Shown: piece after piece, positions 12,292-24,488 of the stretch | Layout of the letters: every line of letters begins with the position of its first letter | Position numbering within the stretch: position 1 is the stretch's first letter | DNA from: Pinus tabuliformis | Lineage: Eukaryota; Streptophyta; Pinopsida; Pinales; Pinaceae | Direction: 5' to 3' | Length of the DNA stretch: 64,000 nt | Assembly (NCBI GenBank): GCA_031772625.1 | Contig: CM062814.1 | Coordinates: 361,433,750-361,497,749, forward strand | The notes under the pieces: generated by a model | Told to the model about the DNA's origin: nothing | The model's input: only the letters and a program-made list of their open reading frames with translations | Database searches by the model: none | Made by a program: the position numbers and the translations under genes

Positions 12292-12884
12292 TCAACAGCA
12301 AAATGATGCATCAACTACTCCTAACTTCTGTCTGAGGTATTCAAATGTCTCCCTAGGTAGCGGTTTTGTGAATATATCAGCAACCTGCTCCTTTGAGGGA
12401 ACATACTCCAATTTGACCTTTTGTTCAAGCACTTGTTCATGGAGAAAATTATATTTGATAGGTATGTGCTTTGTCTTTGAATACATGACTGTATTCTTTG
12501 AAATATTGATTGCACTTGTATTATCACAAAAAATGGATATAGGTGGAGTACAAGTGATTTGAATGTCTTGCAATGTTTGCATCATCCAAAAGAGTTGTGT
12601 GCAGCAAGATGCAACGGCCACATATTCTGCTTCAGTTATAGATAATGCAATTGAGCTTTGTTTCTTACTGAACCAAGATACTAATCTGGAACCCGTAAAG
12701 AATGCACCACCACTAGTGCTTTTTCTACCATCCACACCACCTGCCCAATCTACATCTGTATATGCATGAAATGTGAGATCTGTATCTCTAGGACACCATA
12801 AGCCATAATTTTGAGTTCCTTGAAGATACTTGAAAATTCTTCTGACTGCCTGAAGATGAGTTTCCTTTGAATTTGCTTGAATCT
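12292..12884 (-). pseudogene. Copia RNase H domain
   Basis: The minus-strand frame 12735-12292 reads DGRKSTSGGAFFTGSRLVSW, SSIALSITEAEYVA, FCDNTSAI and KTKHIPIKYNFLHE, then VPSKEQVADIFTKPL, which are diagnostic for the copia RNase H that degrades the RNA strand during reverse transcription. The catalytic residues are visible (E of TEAEY, D of CDN). The upstream linker is in another frame, so one frameshift lies between 12735 and 12885. The product ends with a stop at 12292, followed by the 3' non-coding region. Confidence 0.9.
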
Positions 12885-13970
12885 TCAGACTATTCCAACT
12901 GCATGCATGATGTCTGGTCGGGTACCTGTTAGATAGAGTAAACTTCCAATCATTGATCTATAGGTTGGTTGATGCACTACTGCTAATCCATCATTTACGC
13001 TAAGGCTGCATCCTGTTACCATAGGGGTACATACCGATTTCGAATATTCCATCCCATATTTCTTCAATATCTGCTTGAGGTACTTGGTTTGTGATAGAAA
13101 TATACCTTTGTTTTGTTGGACTTGTAAACCAAGAAAATATGTGAGCTCACCAAGTAAGGACATTTCAAATTATTTTTGCATTACCGAAGCGAAGTTTTGA
13201 CTCATGGCTTCTTCATTGCTACCAAAGATGATATCATCAACATACACAACAAGTATTAGCAATTTATCATTATCAATTTTTATATAAAGATTGCTATTTG
13301 TTGATCCTTTTGAAAAACCTTGTTGATGGAGGTACTTATCCAAACAATAATACCAAGCCCTTGGAGCCTGTTTAAGGCCATAGAGAGCCTTTTTGAGTCC
13401 GCATACAAGTTTTTGATCATTCCCAAGGATGAATCCATCTAGTTGTTCAATGTACACTTCTTCTTCTAAGTCTCCATTTAGAAAGGTAGATTTTACATCC
13501 ATTTGATATACTTTGAAATCCTGAAAGCTAGAAAGAGAAAGGAACATTCTTATGGCATCAATTCTAGCAATTGGTGAAAAAGTTTCTTCAAAGTATATGC
13601 CTTCTTGTTGAGAATACCCTTTGGAAACAAGTCTAGCCTTATTTCTAATAACATCTCCATTCTCATTCAGCTTGTTTTTGAATGTCCATTTTGTTGCTAT
13701 GACATTCTTATCATTCGATCTAGGAACTAACTCCCAAGTGTTATTCTTTTCAATCTGATCAAGTTCTTCATTCGTGGCCTTGACCCAGCATTCATCTTTG
13801 CATGCTTCACTTACATTTTGTGGCTAAGTAGAGGATAGCAACGCTAGATAGCTTGAATCTTCTGAAATAGTTCTTCTTGTTTGTACACCTGCCTCTTTCT
13901 ACCCCAAAATTTGAGTTTCAGGATGATTCTTTTGGACATACCTGGATGGAGTCTTTTCTTCTACCCTTAT
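12885..13970 (-). pseudogene. Copia reverse transcriptase
   Basis: The minus-strand frame contains [36 protein letters not shown] and the catalytic [11 protein letters not shown]. After a stop at 13170 it continues with LGELTYFLGLQVQQNKG and YRSMIGSLLYLTGTRPDI. These are the classical copia RT and connection motifs. The region 13548-13970 is also in the same frame but lacks a start codon; it contains the N-terminal RT part and is interrupted near 13823 and 13971. The aspartates of YVDD are intact. Stops at 13170 and 12885 destroy the polyprotein. Confidence 0.92.
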
Positions 13971-15068
13971 CTATTCTTCAGGTTCCTCATAGGTGTCTTC
14001 TTCATCATCAGTCTGATTTGATGTAGAATGATAGTCCTCATCATCTTCGAAATCTTTGGATTTTACTTGCCTTGGAATGTTTCCTTCTTCACCAACCACT
14101 ACATCAATACTTTCAACAAATTTTCTAAGTCTTTTATTGTAACACTTATATCCTTTGCTTTGGGGAGAGTAACTAAGGAGAATGCCTTCATCTGTTCTAG
14201 GTTCAAACTTGCCAAGGTTTTCATCGTTCCTTTTGATGTAGCATTTGCTTCCAAAATTTTTGAAGTATTTTACCGTAGGAGTCTTACTGTGCCAGAGTTC
14301 ATGAGGAGTTTGAGTGGTGTTCACCCGGACGTTTGTCTTGTTGAGAATAGTAATGGCAGCAAATGCAGCTTGACCACAGAAGGTTGCAGGTGTTTTAGAC
14401 TCATCAAGCATAGCACGAGCCATTTGTTGAACCATTCTGTTCATCCTTTCTACTACTCCATTTTGCTGAGGAGTCCTTGGAGTAGAGAATTCCCTTCTTA
14501 TTCCATGTTCTTCACAAACATAAAAAAATTCATCTGAGGTAAATTCCCCTCGTTGATCAAACCTGAGGCATTTGATTTTTCGATCTGATTCATTTTCAAC
14601 CAAGGCTTTGAATGCTTTGAATTTTTTGAAATCTTCATCTTTATGCTTCAGAAGTCCTATCCAACACATCTTAGAAAAGTTGTCATTGAATAATATGAAG
14701 TATTCTTCTCCTCGAGGTGACCTTTTCCTGGATGGACCACATACATCTGTATGGACAAGTTCAAGTGGCTTACCTACTGATCCTTCCTTCTCAGGGAAAT
14801 TAGTTCTGGTTTGCTTACCAAACTAATATGATTTGCATATTGTATGGTGTGGAATTCGGATGTCAGGGAGATCATGAAATGCATGATATTTGCATTCTTT
14901 CCTTATCTAAGAGAAGCTTAGATGCCCCAATCTTCTGTGCCATAGCCAGTGTTCATCACTCTTGCTCAGTTAGCATTGTTGTTGTTCTGCCTTGAGTATG
15001 TATAATTTATTTATAGTTCTTATGCCTTTGATCATTGTTTCTCTAGTATCAATCTCACGAAAAATACA
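13971..15068 (-). pseudogene. Copia integrase with pre-integrase zinc-binding region
   Basis: The minus-strand frame 14669-13971 includes KIKCLRFDQRGEFTSDEF, HGIRREFSTPRTPQQNGVVE and MNRMVQQMARAMLDE, the D-(x)n-E core of the copia integrase, followed by the C-terminal YSPQSKGYKCYNKRLRKF region. The first catalytic Asp region lies upstream in 14670-14830. The part nearest the protease (14830-15068) should hold the H-x-H/C-x2-C zinc-binding pre-integrase domain and is badly interrupted. In LRFDQRG the usual Asn/Asp-Gly context (RSDNGGEF) is altered to DQRGEF. Confidence 0.88.
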
Positions 15069-15425
15069 TCAATTTGATCGAAATATTACCTCATTTCCTT
15101 GATCACACATTTGACTAACACTCAATAGATTATGCTTTAAGCCATCAACATACATAACATTTCCAGCTTTGACTTTTTCTTTCCAAATAACAGAACCTTT
15201 ACCTTTTATGAATGCAGGGGTGTCATTTCCAAATGAGACCTTCCTTTCCTTTTCTAAGGCACTATATGGCTGAAGTTTTTCTTTATCACCTGTCATATGT
15301 TTCGAGCATTCACTGTCGATGTACCATTGATTTTCCTATCCTTCCGCATATAAGGCTATACCACATCTTTCTGGCTGCGATTCTTTCTTCCTCCATGTTT
15401 TGGGACTCAATGAAACTTACTCCTT
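15069..15425 (-). pseudogene. Copia aspartic protease region
   Basis: The minus strand reads SKHMTGDKEKLQPY, then GKGSVIW and MYVDGLKHNLLSVSQMCDQG, the standard copia protease C-terminal half and the start of the pre-integrase region. The catalytic D-S-G/C segment lies just upstream, between 15297 and 15425, and is interrupted by a stop (15426) and further changes. It is in frame with gag. Confidence 0.85.
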
Positions 15426-17189
15426 CTAAGTTGTTTGTCGAAACCTAGTCCTGCATTCAGAATCTTCATGACCAAAGTTTTTACAAATAGAACATTCTAT
15501 TTCATTTTCAAGAACAGAAAAGTTATTATAGGTTCTTTTGATGATTCCAGTCACACTCCTTTGATTTCGTGCTTCTCTGGTCATGATGGTCTTGTAGGCA
15601 ACACATTGAACTGCTTTGTGTCCAAAGTTATGACAAGAGAAACATTGGCCATTGAAGAAATTCTTGCGATTATCAAACCTTCTATCTAGGTGATCATAGA
15701 CATTCATTCTTGAGGCAAATTGAGAGTGATTTACCTGCGGTTGGTTGTAGCTTCTGTTCATCCTTGAAGTAGATTGTCCCTAATGTACTTGGTGATATCT
15801 ATTCATCCTTGAGGTAGATTGACCCTGATTTACCTGTTGATCTGCTTTATGCCTTTGCTGTCGATTCTCAACCTGTTCACTTCTCCTTGCTGCATCAAGA
15901 TAACTTTTGGAGGTGGATGGCTTCTGTGCTTGAGATGCTTCTTCAGTATATCCAAGACCTATCTTGATTAGTGGAGAATGTTGCATTTTGATAATCTCAT
16001 CTAAAGTTTCAGATCCTTTAGCAAATCTAAGATTAAGAGCTTTTGTTTTCTCAATATCCTTTCTAAGTCGCACAATTTCACATTCTAACTTTTCATTGTG
16101 TTTTTCCCTTTCAACAAGTTGGAATGTCAGAGTATCTATAATCATATTATTTTCTTCTAAACAGATTTTAAGTTTAGAAATTTCTTCATAGAGATCATTT
16201 TCATCTATAGCATCCAAGAAATCATCATCTTCAAAAGCCATCAAAAGTCTATAATCATTACATTGTTCAGCTTCATCACTAATTGAAAATCCATCATTGT
16301 CTTCATGTGTATAATAGCTCTTCTTACTTACATTCTATTCTCTGTTCCATCTAACTGGTTCCTTACCTTTATCAATCTTATCTTTATGAGGACACTTGGC
16401 TAAATAGTGACCGACTCTTCCACAAGCAAAGCATTTGAAAGGTAGCTTACCTCTAAATATTCCAAAACCCTGTTGAAGGTTCTTGACAAAGTTTGATTCT
16501 TCCTGTCCTTCTAACATATGTCCTGACTCATTGTAATCTCCTTTTCCTGAAGCTTTGAATGTGGCTTCTCTCCTGTCTGATGGTCCCCCTTTTCTCATTT
16601 CGAAAGTAGTTAGGATTCCATGCAACTGTGACATGGTAATACTCTGTAGATCTTATTTTTCTTCTATGGGAGAGACTTTTGATTCAAACTTAGAAGAAAA
16701 AGATCTTAGAAACTTTTCAACCAAAGTAACTTCTTTTATCTCTTCACCTAAGTTTTTCATATGATTAACAATCTCATCTATACATAAGAAATAATTAGCC
16801 ACACTTTCATCATTATACATTCTAAGATTTTCATATTGAATTATGAGAGTTTGTAGTTTTGCACGTTTTACTTGATCATCTCCTTCATAGCTCAGAATGA
16901 TCTTGTCCCATATTTCTTTTGTGGTTTTGAGCTGCATAACCTTGAGAAATTCTGGTTGAGATAAACTCCCTAATAGAGTATTGACAACCTTTGCATTTGT
17001 TTCATACTGCTTCTTACAAGCTGTATCTGTAGGAGTTGCTGATGGAAATGTGTATCCTGCTTCCACGATATCCCAAGCTTCTGTACCAAGAGATTGAAGA
17101 TAGGTTGTGATTCTTACCTTCCAATAGACGAATTCGCTCCCATCAAAGATAGGTGGCCTGATCGATGCCTTTTTTTTGTAGTTGCTCAT
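15426..17189 (-). pseudogene. Copia Gag with three zinc knuckles and a coiled coil
   Basis: It begins MSNYKKKASIRPPIFDGSEF..YWKVRITTYLQSLG, the copia Gag (UBN2/DUF4219-like) start, at 17189. It runs through the Gag core (to 16653), a zinc knuckle CFACGRVGHYLAKC (16335-16634 part), a Glu/Lys-rich coiled coil (16244-15900) with LGYTEEASQ, and two more knuckles CFSCHNFGHKAVQC and CSICKNFGHEDSEC. Single in-frame stops interrupt it at 16653, 16335, 15780 and 15426, all in one frame. This is point-mutation decay without indels. It forms the capsid and packages the RNA in functional relatives. The coiled coil plus knuckle part is the section kept by the outer non-autonomous element. Confidence 0.92.
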
Positions 17190-17231
17190 GATGATAGATC
17201 TTCCTTCAAGTGATCAAGCTTCATTTGAAGA

Positions 17232-17248
17232 ACCTGCTCTGATACCAA
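17232..17248 (-). other. Primer-binding site of the nested copia
   Basis: On the minus strand TTGGTATCAGAGCAGGT follows the 5' LTR and is an intact initiator tRNA-Met type site. Confidence 0.92.
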
Positions 17249-17249
17249 T

Positions 17250-18785
17250 TGTTGGAAATAATACTGAGAGGGGGGGTGAATCAGTATTATCAAGTCAATT
17301 ATTTCTCATTTCGTAATCAGATTTGCATACGCTACTTCAGTTAGTGAAAATGGCATATATATGCAACTACAGTTAAGGAAACTTGCGTATAACTTGCAGA
17401 CTTATAATTTAATTTATCCTTCAGATGTTGATCATTAATTTGTGTGTCATAACCATATAACCAGTAACCAAGAATAGTAAAATAGAACAGACAGTCAACA
17501 CAACAACACAAGATATAAGGTGGAAACCCAATGTGCGTGAAAACCACCTGCTGCAATTCATCTCTATCTTCTTTCAATTAGAAACTTATTTTTACAATGG
17601 ATCTGTACTGGTGCAGTCTTATACCAGTATGCAGGCTTCTACCTGTAGAAGGCTACAACCTTCTCTCATTCTCCAACTTCTCCTAGAAAGGAGCTACAAC
17701 CCCCTTAGCTCTTGTACTAGCTGATGTTCTAGTATGTAGGTGCTGACCTAGAGAATCCTACAACCTTCTCTTTCTTCCAGGGACCACGTTTCATAAATTT
17801 TTAGACTGGATCCATCAATGACAATAATGAAACATCAAATACATCTAAATCAACCAATCTCCTTTGCTTCATTCAAAACTGAATCAAACAATTACTTCTC
17901 TGAATGTTGTAACCAGACTACATTAACAGTAACCAGAAACCAATCTTGAACCCAGAACACTGCAGCAATAAACAGAAGTAGCTAAAAAATATTTCATGGG
18001 GCGTACGCTACTTCAATATGTATAACCTACGTGCATACATTTTTGTATTAAGACCAACCAACGTATCTGCTTCTTTGACTTACTCAACTAGCGTGTATAC
18101 ACGCCTCTGCTGTGTCGAACCTGCGTAGAAATCTATAAATCACTTATTCAGACATGAGTTATACTCAGATTATTAGATTTATAGATGAAGTCATGCGCCA
18201 AATATAACATATCAAAATCACACAAAGATACTACTATTCAAGACTTAAAATATTGACCCAACAATAGAACTTATCCTTCTTCTTGTGCTCAGTTTCCTCC
18301 TTGGTTCAGATCCAGCTATGCACCATAACCCAATTCTAGATCTTGCTCTTCATAAGATATTAAATACTCGTGTGGATGCCTTTTCCTAGTGATCTCCTTC
18401 CCCTTTTATAGTCTTAGGCCTTACTCAATACCATGGTCCAAAACCATAAAGAATCAATACCATGGACCCAATACCTGGGTTCAACACTTCGGACGAGATA
18501 CCATGGTCCAAAACCATAGGTCCAAATACCAAGGACTAAATACGATGGACGAAAAAATAAGTTTCCACACATGTATGTGCTTTTGCTTTCATGAAAGTGT
18601 GTGCATATGTATACTCACCTTATGATCATCAAACCCGCATGTATACATGACTTGGTTAAGAGGAACCTGCGTATATCTCTTTTTCTTTCATTTTGAGAGC
18701 CTGAATTGTGATCTGTCATCTGAGTGAGTTGCCATCAAGGAAAACACCTGTGTCATAGTGCCAAACCTATGTCATAATTCCAACA
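17250..18785 (-). repeat. 5' LTR of the nested copia
   Basis: 1536 bp, with TGTTGG/CCAACA ends, it is a direct repeat of 9964-11514 with scattered substitutions. Confidence 0.93.
18400..18410 (-). promoter_or_regulatory. Candidate TATA box of the nested copia 5' LTR
   Basis: TATAAAAGGGG on the minus strand is conserved in the other LTR (11129-11139). It lies inside the LTR, at the expected U3/R border for a plant copia promoter. Confidence 0.6.
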
Positions 18786-20053
18786 TACGGTAATATTTGT
18801 TGCTACGTATTTAGAACTCTATAATATGAAAGTAGATCCTTAGAAGGTCTTTGGCCAGTATAGTTTATGGTTCAAAAGTTTTATGATTTAATATCCTTAG
18901 AGGTATATGCAGGTTGGGTTACAGAAAGGAGAGTGTACATGTAGGTTGGCTTCACTGAAGTGGCATATACATTCTGACACATGATTTTTGAGGTTGCAGT
19001 TGGTTCTGGGTGCTGACGTAGTGTTTTGAGTTCAGATCTATGTACTGCTTGCAATGGCTTGTGTATTCCAATTGATTGGTTGAATTTTTATTAAGTGTCA
19101 GTTGATTGAGTTTTCAATAAATTGATATATTCAATTGTGGTTGATTTAGGAATTGACGATTGGGTGATTTAGTTATGTTAGAGGTTTCAGTGATTGATTG
19201 ATTCAGTTGTGGTTGATTCAGAGATTGATGATAGAGTTTCAGAGTGGATGATTTTAAACGATTGTTTGATTGAATTGTGTCACATGTTTCAATGATTCCT
19301 TGATTCATAAAGTGATGATTGAGTTTCAGTTATATTAGAGATTGGTGATTGGGTTTCAATGATTGGTTAATACAGATATTTTTTTTGAGCTTTAATGTTA
19401 CTGATGTGTCCAATATGAAAATTTGATGAAACGAGGCCTACATATTGTGTTTTTGTGTACTAGGAGTATCGAGTCTGAAAATTTATCAAACATGGTCCCT
19501 GGAGGAAGAGTGAAGGTAGTAGCCTGTTTTAGGTCAACACCTACGTACTGGTAAACATATCAGCCAGTACAAGAACTAGGGTCTTCGAGGTCACTTCCAG
19601 TAGAAGATGGATAATGAGAGAAGGTTGTAGCCTTTTGTAGGTAGATTCCTGCATACTGGTATGAGTCTATGCCAATACAAGATTGTAGACAATATTTTCT
19701 CTATATTAAAAAGAAGAGAAAGAAGACAACAGTAGGTTGTTTCTCCCGCATTGGGTTTCCACATTAAATCTTGGTGTTCATGTGTGTTTCTTATGTGTGA
19801 TAGTTTATTTATTACAACACATGGTTACTGTTTATCTAATGGCTAATAAGGTACTAATGCATGAGCTGAAGACAAATATGTGATGGATTAATTGAATTGT
19901 AAGTCCATTGGATATATGCTAATTTTCTTAAGAACAATTCTGTGCACATGCATGTTCGATTCATTAAAATTGCATATATAAATATGAATATGAAATGTAA
20001 AAATTATTGATTTTTAAATATTGATTCACCCCCCCTAAGTATTTTTCCCAACA
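18786..20053 (+). repeat. 3' LTR of the non-autonomous element, second part
   Basis: It resumes with TACGGTAATATTTG (target-duplication copy included) and ends CCCAACA. It matches about 4167-5424, including the minisatellite block at about 19075-19385. Confidence 0.92.
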
Positions 20054-23000
20054 CATGTTGATTGGTCAAGCATTAATAATCGCTTCACCATGCGGGGGAG
20101 CGAATGAATTTATATTATAATTAGAGATGATGGAATATTATATCTTGCTCAAACGAACCACGATCTCATCCATGTATAACGAAGTTCTCTATAAATTTGT
20201 TTCCTATCTTATTGACCCACAAATATCTTATAATTTTCAATCGGCTTGTCTTGGATAACCATGTTTAGGAGAGCCTCTATTTAGTTGTGTGTGCATATGG
20301 AATTCATGAAGTATAACCTCCTCTTTCGAAGGTTTCCAGGATCGAGCATCCACTTGGTGTTGCCGGTACTGACTTCATAATCAGAAAAATAAATGGAGTC
20401 TCTGAACTCTAAATTCTACACTTCGAATTTCCTTGTTGAACTCCAAAGGAACAACATCAAAAAAATTTTGCAATAGACTCCCAGCCAAAGAGCCTGTGAT
20501 GTCTAGAAGAAGACTTTATGTGTGATCCTCCTCTTCTGCTGGTTAAACATTGACGAGGGGGCATTATTGTTCAGGACGAATTAGGATTCCTTTCCCTAGG
20601 ATTTTTGGACAAGAAAGAGCGAACTGGACTAGATAGAGTATGAGTAACACTAGGTAGAGAAAAAGGGATGGAACAAGAATTTTCATGTAAGTCATGGCAA
20701 CAAGCAAGAGTATTGAAGTGAATTTCATCGATGTAAGTATAGAGGGAGAGACAATTTTTATGTTTAACTTCAAAACGTTAAGGGCTAGAAAACCCAACAT
20801 TAACCACATGAGTCATCCAATAAGGCTAACAGAGAATGAGGTTAGAACAAAATTGATAAGGAACCACTATACCAGACATCTGCCACGAACATTGGGGAGT
20901 TATATTAAATACCATATGGCTCAAGGGATTGGATATTCACATAGGGTGAGATGACGACAATCTCAAATGATGGCCCTAGGGAATTGTTTTGGATAAAACA
21001 CACAAAAAACATTTGCACAAAGTCTGAGATGCGTAACCCTTAACCATAAAACACTTGGAAGAAATATGATGGAGCAATGGCCTATGAACCAATGTCAATT
21101 TATCCACATAATTAAATTGCAACGAAGGCAGAACTAAATTCAGTGAGAAATTACACCATTTAATCTAATGTTCAACGATAAATACCGCTGATAGTAACCA
21201 CAGAGGGTAAATCAGATGACCCAAAAAATAGAGAGGTGGAGTAACAAGAAAATGGACTGACAAACAACAAATATGGGCAAGGTAACAACAAATATGGATG
21301 GGGAAAATATGAACATTAAAGTTTCTAGCTGATAATTCACAAAAGCAACCAAGAAAATAAATCTTAAAGGGATTCGTAGCAATGCGTACCCTAAGCGCAT
21401 GAATATGTAAATCCTCCACCTTACTATAACCTAAAGAGCTCGCCACCCTACATAATCCTAAAGCATTCATCAACTTTGTTCACTCACAGTTCTAATATAT
21501 AATTTGTCTCACTCATTAGACCAGTTATTTGCTTGCCGAAAAGGGCAAAAACAAGAGCCCACCAAGCACCATGTTTTAAGCCTCTCCCTCAAATCCAACA
21601 TCCCAAGGAAATACTGGCAGGTGAGGTCATATAGGAGGAAACATCCTGTTATACAAATTCCTTGTCATATCCATCCCCAAGAATATGGTACCTACCTTTA
21701 TTATGCCAAAACACCAAATCATCTCACGGTTAACTTCAAAATAGGGATGCTTCCTCTTCACGCATATGAATTTAATGTTCCACCTTATCCTTGAAAGAAA
21801 GACATTACAGAGATCAACAAGTTGCTGCACATGGAGTAAATATCACCCAGTGGCAACTAGGGAACTACCTCTGAGGCTTGCCTCTAGCTAGGTGAAGTAA
21901 ACGTTATGCATGTCAATCATGTAAATAGGAAAGGCCCTTTGGCCAAGGAATCAAGAATCTATGATCATTTTTTGGTACGACACCCCCATCGGGGATTACC
22001 ACCAACACTTTTGAATGTGGGGCGCACATAACCATAATTGTGTGGACTTTGTCCCTTGGTAATTTTATACTAAGTCACCCATCTAGTTATATGTGAAGTC
22101 TTCCCTTCTTTATTCTGGAAAAAAAATCCTTCGGATGGGGATTCCCTTCCACCAACTATTGGACTCATCTCTGTAAACATCAACTCAGAACCTCAGACCC
22201 TCAAAATCTTCCTCAGCACTCACATGATAATGGAAAAGGTCTATATTACCACTGACATGGCCATCGTAATTGGTCCTAGGCCTCCGTGGTTTTTAACCTA
22301 AGAACTTGTGCCTCCCATTCAAATTTATGGGACGAAAATAATGGGATGGGAATAACTCCCATCAACTACAAATCTGTCACACCTAAAAAGGATTGTCCTG
22401 GAGTAAAATGTTTGTCCTATCATTGGCCTTCCTTCCTTTCTTTGAACTTCACGAAGAAAACTATTTACACTACTTAACAACTCTACTTCTCGTCCTATGC
22501 AAGGTATCTGTTTGTCCTGATAATTTGAAGCCCAAAACTTGTAGAATAGTTCGCCTAAGCTATGTACTCAGATGAAAATGCTAGAAGAAACTCTATTTTT
22601 TCTATCAATCACAGTTAACTAATGAATTCTTATAAACTTTTAAATAAACTAAGCTCTATCCTCTTGTTCTATTTTAAGGAAAATTTTCTTCTATTATGCA
22701 GACTTAGTCGCACTCTAGGCATATCAATAGTGTCAATCTTTATTCAAGAATTCATGGCATATGATTATCTGACGGTTTCTCTGATACTCTATTTACATGC
22801 TTAAATACGAGTATAATCATCTTATTGAAGGAAACTAATCACTATAATATTCACAAAAAGATTTAGGATTCGAACTATACACTTCTACACATGCACACAG
22901 AATAATCTCATGAGGGATTAAAAATAATAGGTATACAAATAATTCTAAAAATTTTGTACACACTCAAATCCCTTTCACTCTCTCTACTTTTTCATTAATA

Positions 23001-24488
23001 CCATTCAAATTTTATATGAATTTCATCGCTTATTTAGTTCCATGAGAAGATGACCAAATAAGCCAATCTTAGCTTAGTAACAGATTCTTGAGCTTCTTTA
23101 ATCATAGTTTAAAATAATCCTAATAATAAGTGGATTACATGGAATTCGTTAACATTAAAGATAATAGTATTAGTAATCTACATATAAAAAAACCAAAAAT
23201 TTGAGGAACGAACTCCTCTAGTAAAATTTTAGATCTTATTCATTTGAGTTTAATTGATGCTCCTGCATCATACTCCCAAGGAATAATTTATTTATGTTAT
23301 CTTGATCATAAGTCCTTTGCTGCTAAAGTTGTTCTAGATCCCAAATGTTATGATGTATCTCAGTACTTGTTAAACTGTCATGTTATTTATTTGTAATTCC
23401 CTGCATTCATCGAAGATCAAAACTATGATTTTTCTCTTATGCAATGTGATTTCTCCAACTTTAATCACTAATCATATGCCCGTAGTAGTCATCGTTTTTT
23501 CTTATAGACTTGGGATTCCTTATCCTCCATATTTATCCTCTCACTTTTGGATGTTGTTGACTAGTATTTCTTAGAGTTAGAAACATTACTCCTTCACAAG
23601 AAATCTTGCATAGATATTTCGTTGAATCTTTATAATATTTATAATCCTACCTCATGAATTGTTTATAAAAAAATTCTTATACTTTCACCTTTATCATCTA
23701 CTATCTCCAAAACACTTTATTTAGTTTCTTAGATGCAACCGTCCAATTTTCTCCGACTTGATGACTTGTAAAGGTTACAATACACTTTTCCTTTATTGTA
23801 TCTATTGTCGATGCATTTATTGTTTTAAGTAAAATCCTTTAATCCATGAAGACTCTTACCTCCTCACATGGTATGAAAGTATAAATCCAACCATTTATAT
23901 ACTACCATTTAGACTACCTTCAATTGTACTTTCCCAAATAGTTCTTTCGTCTTCAATTCCTCTTGAACTTGATTACAAAATTTGTTTACATGTTGCAATT
24001 TTACATCTCTGGTAATCTTCCTCTGCCTCAGCAATACCCTATGTTAAGAGTCATCGAAGCTCTTATTCTTTCATTCTAGACTTTTCGTTCTTGGTCCAAT
24101 AAGGGTAACTAACTACTTCCATTTCCAAGAATTTTATGCTCATCTCCATATCAATAAGAAATCATATATCTAAAAATATTCTGCAAAATACATTTAACAT
24201 TTAAAATTTTAAAACTCATAATCAAAATGTACTTTCCATCCATGGCATCTTTAATTCTTCTCAAAACATCCCTTACGACACAATAGTTTGTCACGTTCCT
24301 TCATGGTTCTCTCTTCCTCTCTACTTGCATTAGTGTACTTTTGTATCAACCATCTCATAACCCTACAATCCCAGTCATTTTCAAGTGAGATGTCATTCCT
24401 TGTATCTCTACTTATTTTAGAATCATTATGGTTTTCTTTGACCTTCCTTCCGTGTGCCTCTGTTATCTTCAACATGCGTCTTTCTTGT
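20054..24488. repeat. Duplicated host segment, copy 1, right arm
   Basis: It is collinear with about 51799-56258 over its whole length, for example CATGTTGATTGGTCAAGCATTAATAA against CATGTTGACTGGCTGAGCATTAATAA (each trimmed here to the join) and the 24240-24488 versus 56010-56258 blocks. It stops exactly where the gypsy-type LTR starts (24489). The next part of copy 2 (56259-57328) has no partner in this window. Confidence 0.88.
20059..24488 (-). pseudogene. Unidentified duplicated gene, copy 1, main part (decayed)
   Basis: Minus-strand frames in several blocks match those of copy 2 at protein level. Examples are RVMRWLIQKYTN (24300-24496), DLCNVFLSRIRWNIKFI (21630-21830), KVEDLHIHALRV (21165-21473), YTYIDEIHFNTL (about 20730) and KQIYRELRY plus MDEIVVRLSKI (about 20150). 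In-frame stops and frameshifts are frequent, and AT-rich non-coding gaps between blocks may be introns. I do not recognise the product. It is not an obvious retroelement protein, because no RT, integrase or transposase signature was found. The LTR insertion at 2887 removed its 3' end. Confidence 0.42.

Larger units (their letters stand above)
9964..18785 (-). mobile_element. Nested Ty1/copia LTR retrotransposon, full length, coding capacity broken
   Basis: On the minus strand the order is 5' LTR (18785-17250), primer-binding site, Gag, protease, integrase, reverse transcriptase, RNase H, polypurine tract and 3' LTR (11514-9964). Domain order PR-IN-RT-RH defines Ty1/copia. The flanks are TAAGG (9959-9963) and TACGG (18786-18790), a 5-bp target duplication with one mismatch. 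The whole gag-pol up to about 12885 stays in one frame, interrupted only by single stop codons. One frameshift separates the RNase H part. It inserted into the 3' LTR of a related non-autonomous element in the opposite orientation. Confidence 0.95.
2887..20053 (+). mobile_element. Non-autonomous LTR retrotransposon (copia-related, gag-only), interrupted by a nested element
   Basis: The element has a 5' LTR (2887-5424), an iMet-type primer-binding site (5426), a gag-like relic (5487-7087), 1.6 kb of non-coding DNA, a polypurine tract (8663-8681) and a 3' LTR (8682-20053). The 3' LTR is split by a second retrotransposon at 9964-18785. Without the nested element and its 5-bp duplication, the 3' LTR is about 2545 bp, against 2538 bp for the 5' LTR. 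Termini are TGTTGG and CCAACA, and a 5-bp target duplication (CATGT) is perfect. No integrase, reverse transcriptase or RNase H lies between the LTRs, so mobility must have depended on another element. Known parallels are TR-GAG or LARD-like elements. Confidence 0.93.

Noticed and set aside
12368-12769. Plus-strand ORFs opposite the RNase H region
   Set aside because: Antisense shadows of the copia RNase H coding sequence.
14028-14537. 169-codon plus-strand ORF
   Set aside because: Antisense to the copia integrase. The minus strand carries the recognisable domain.
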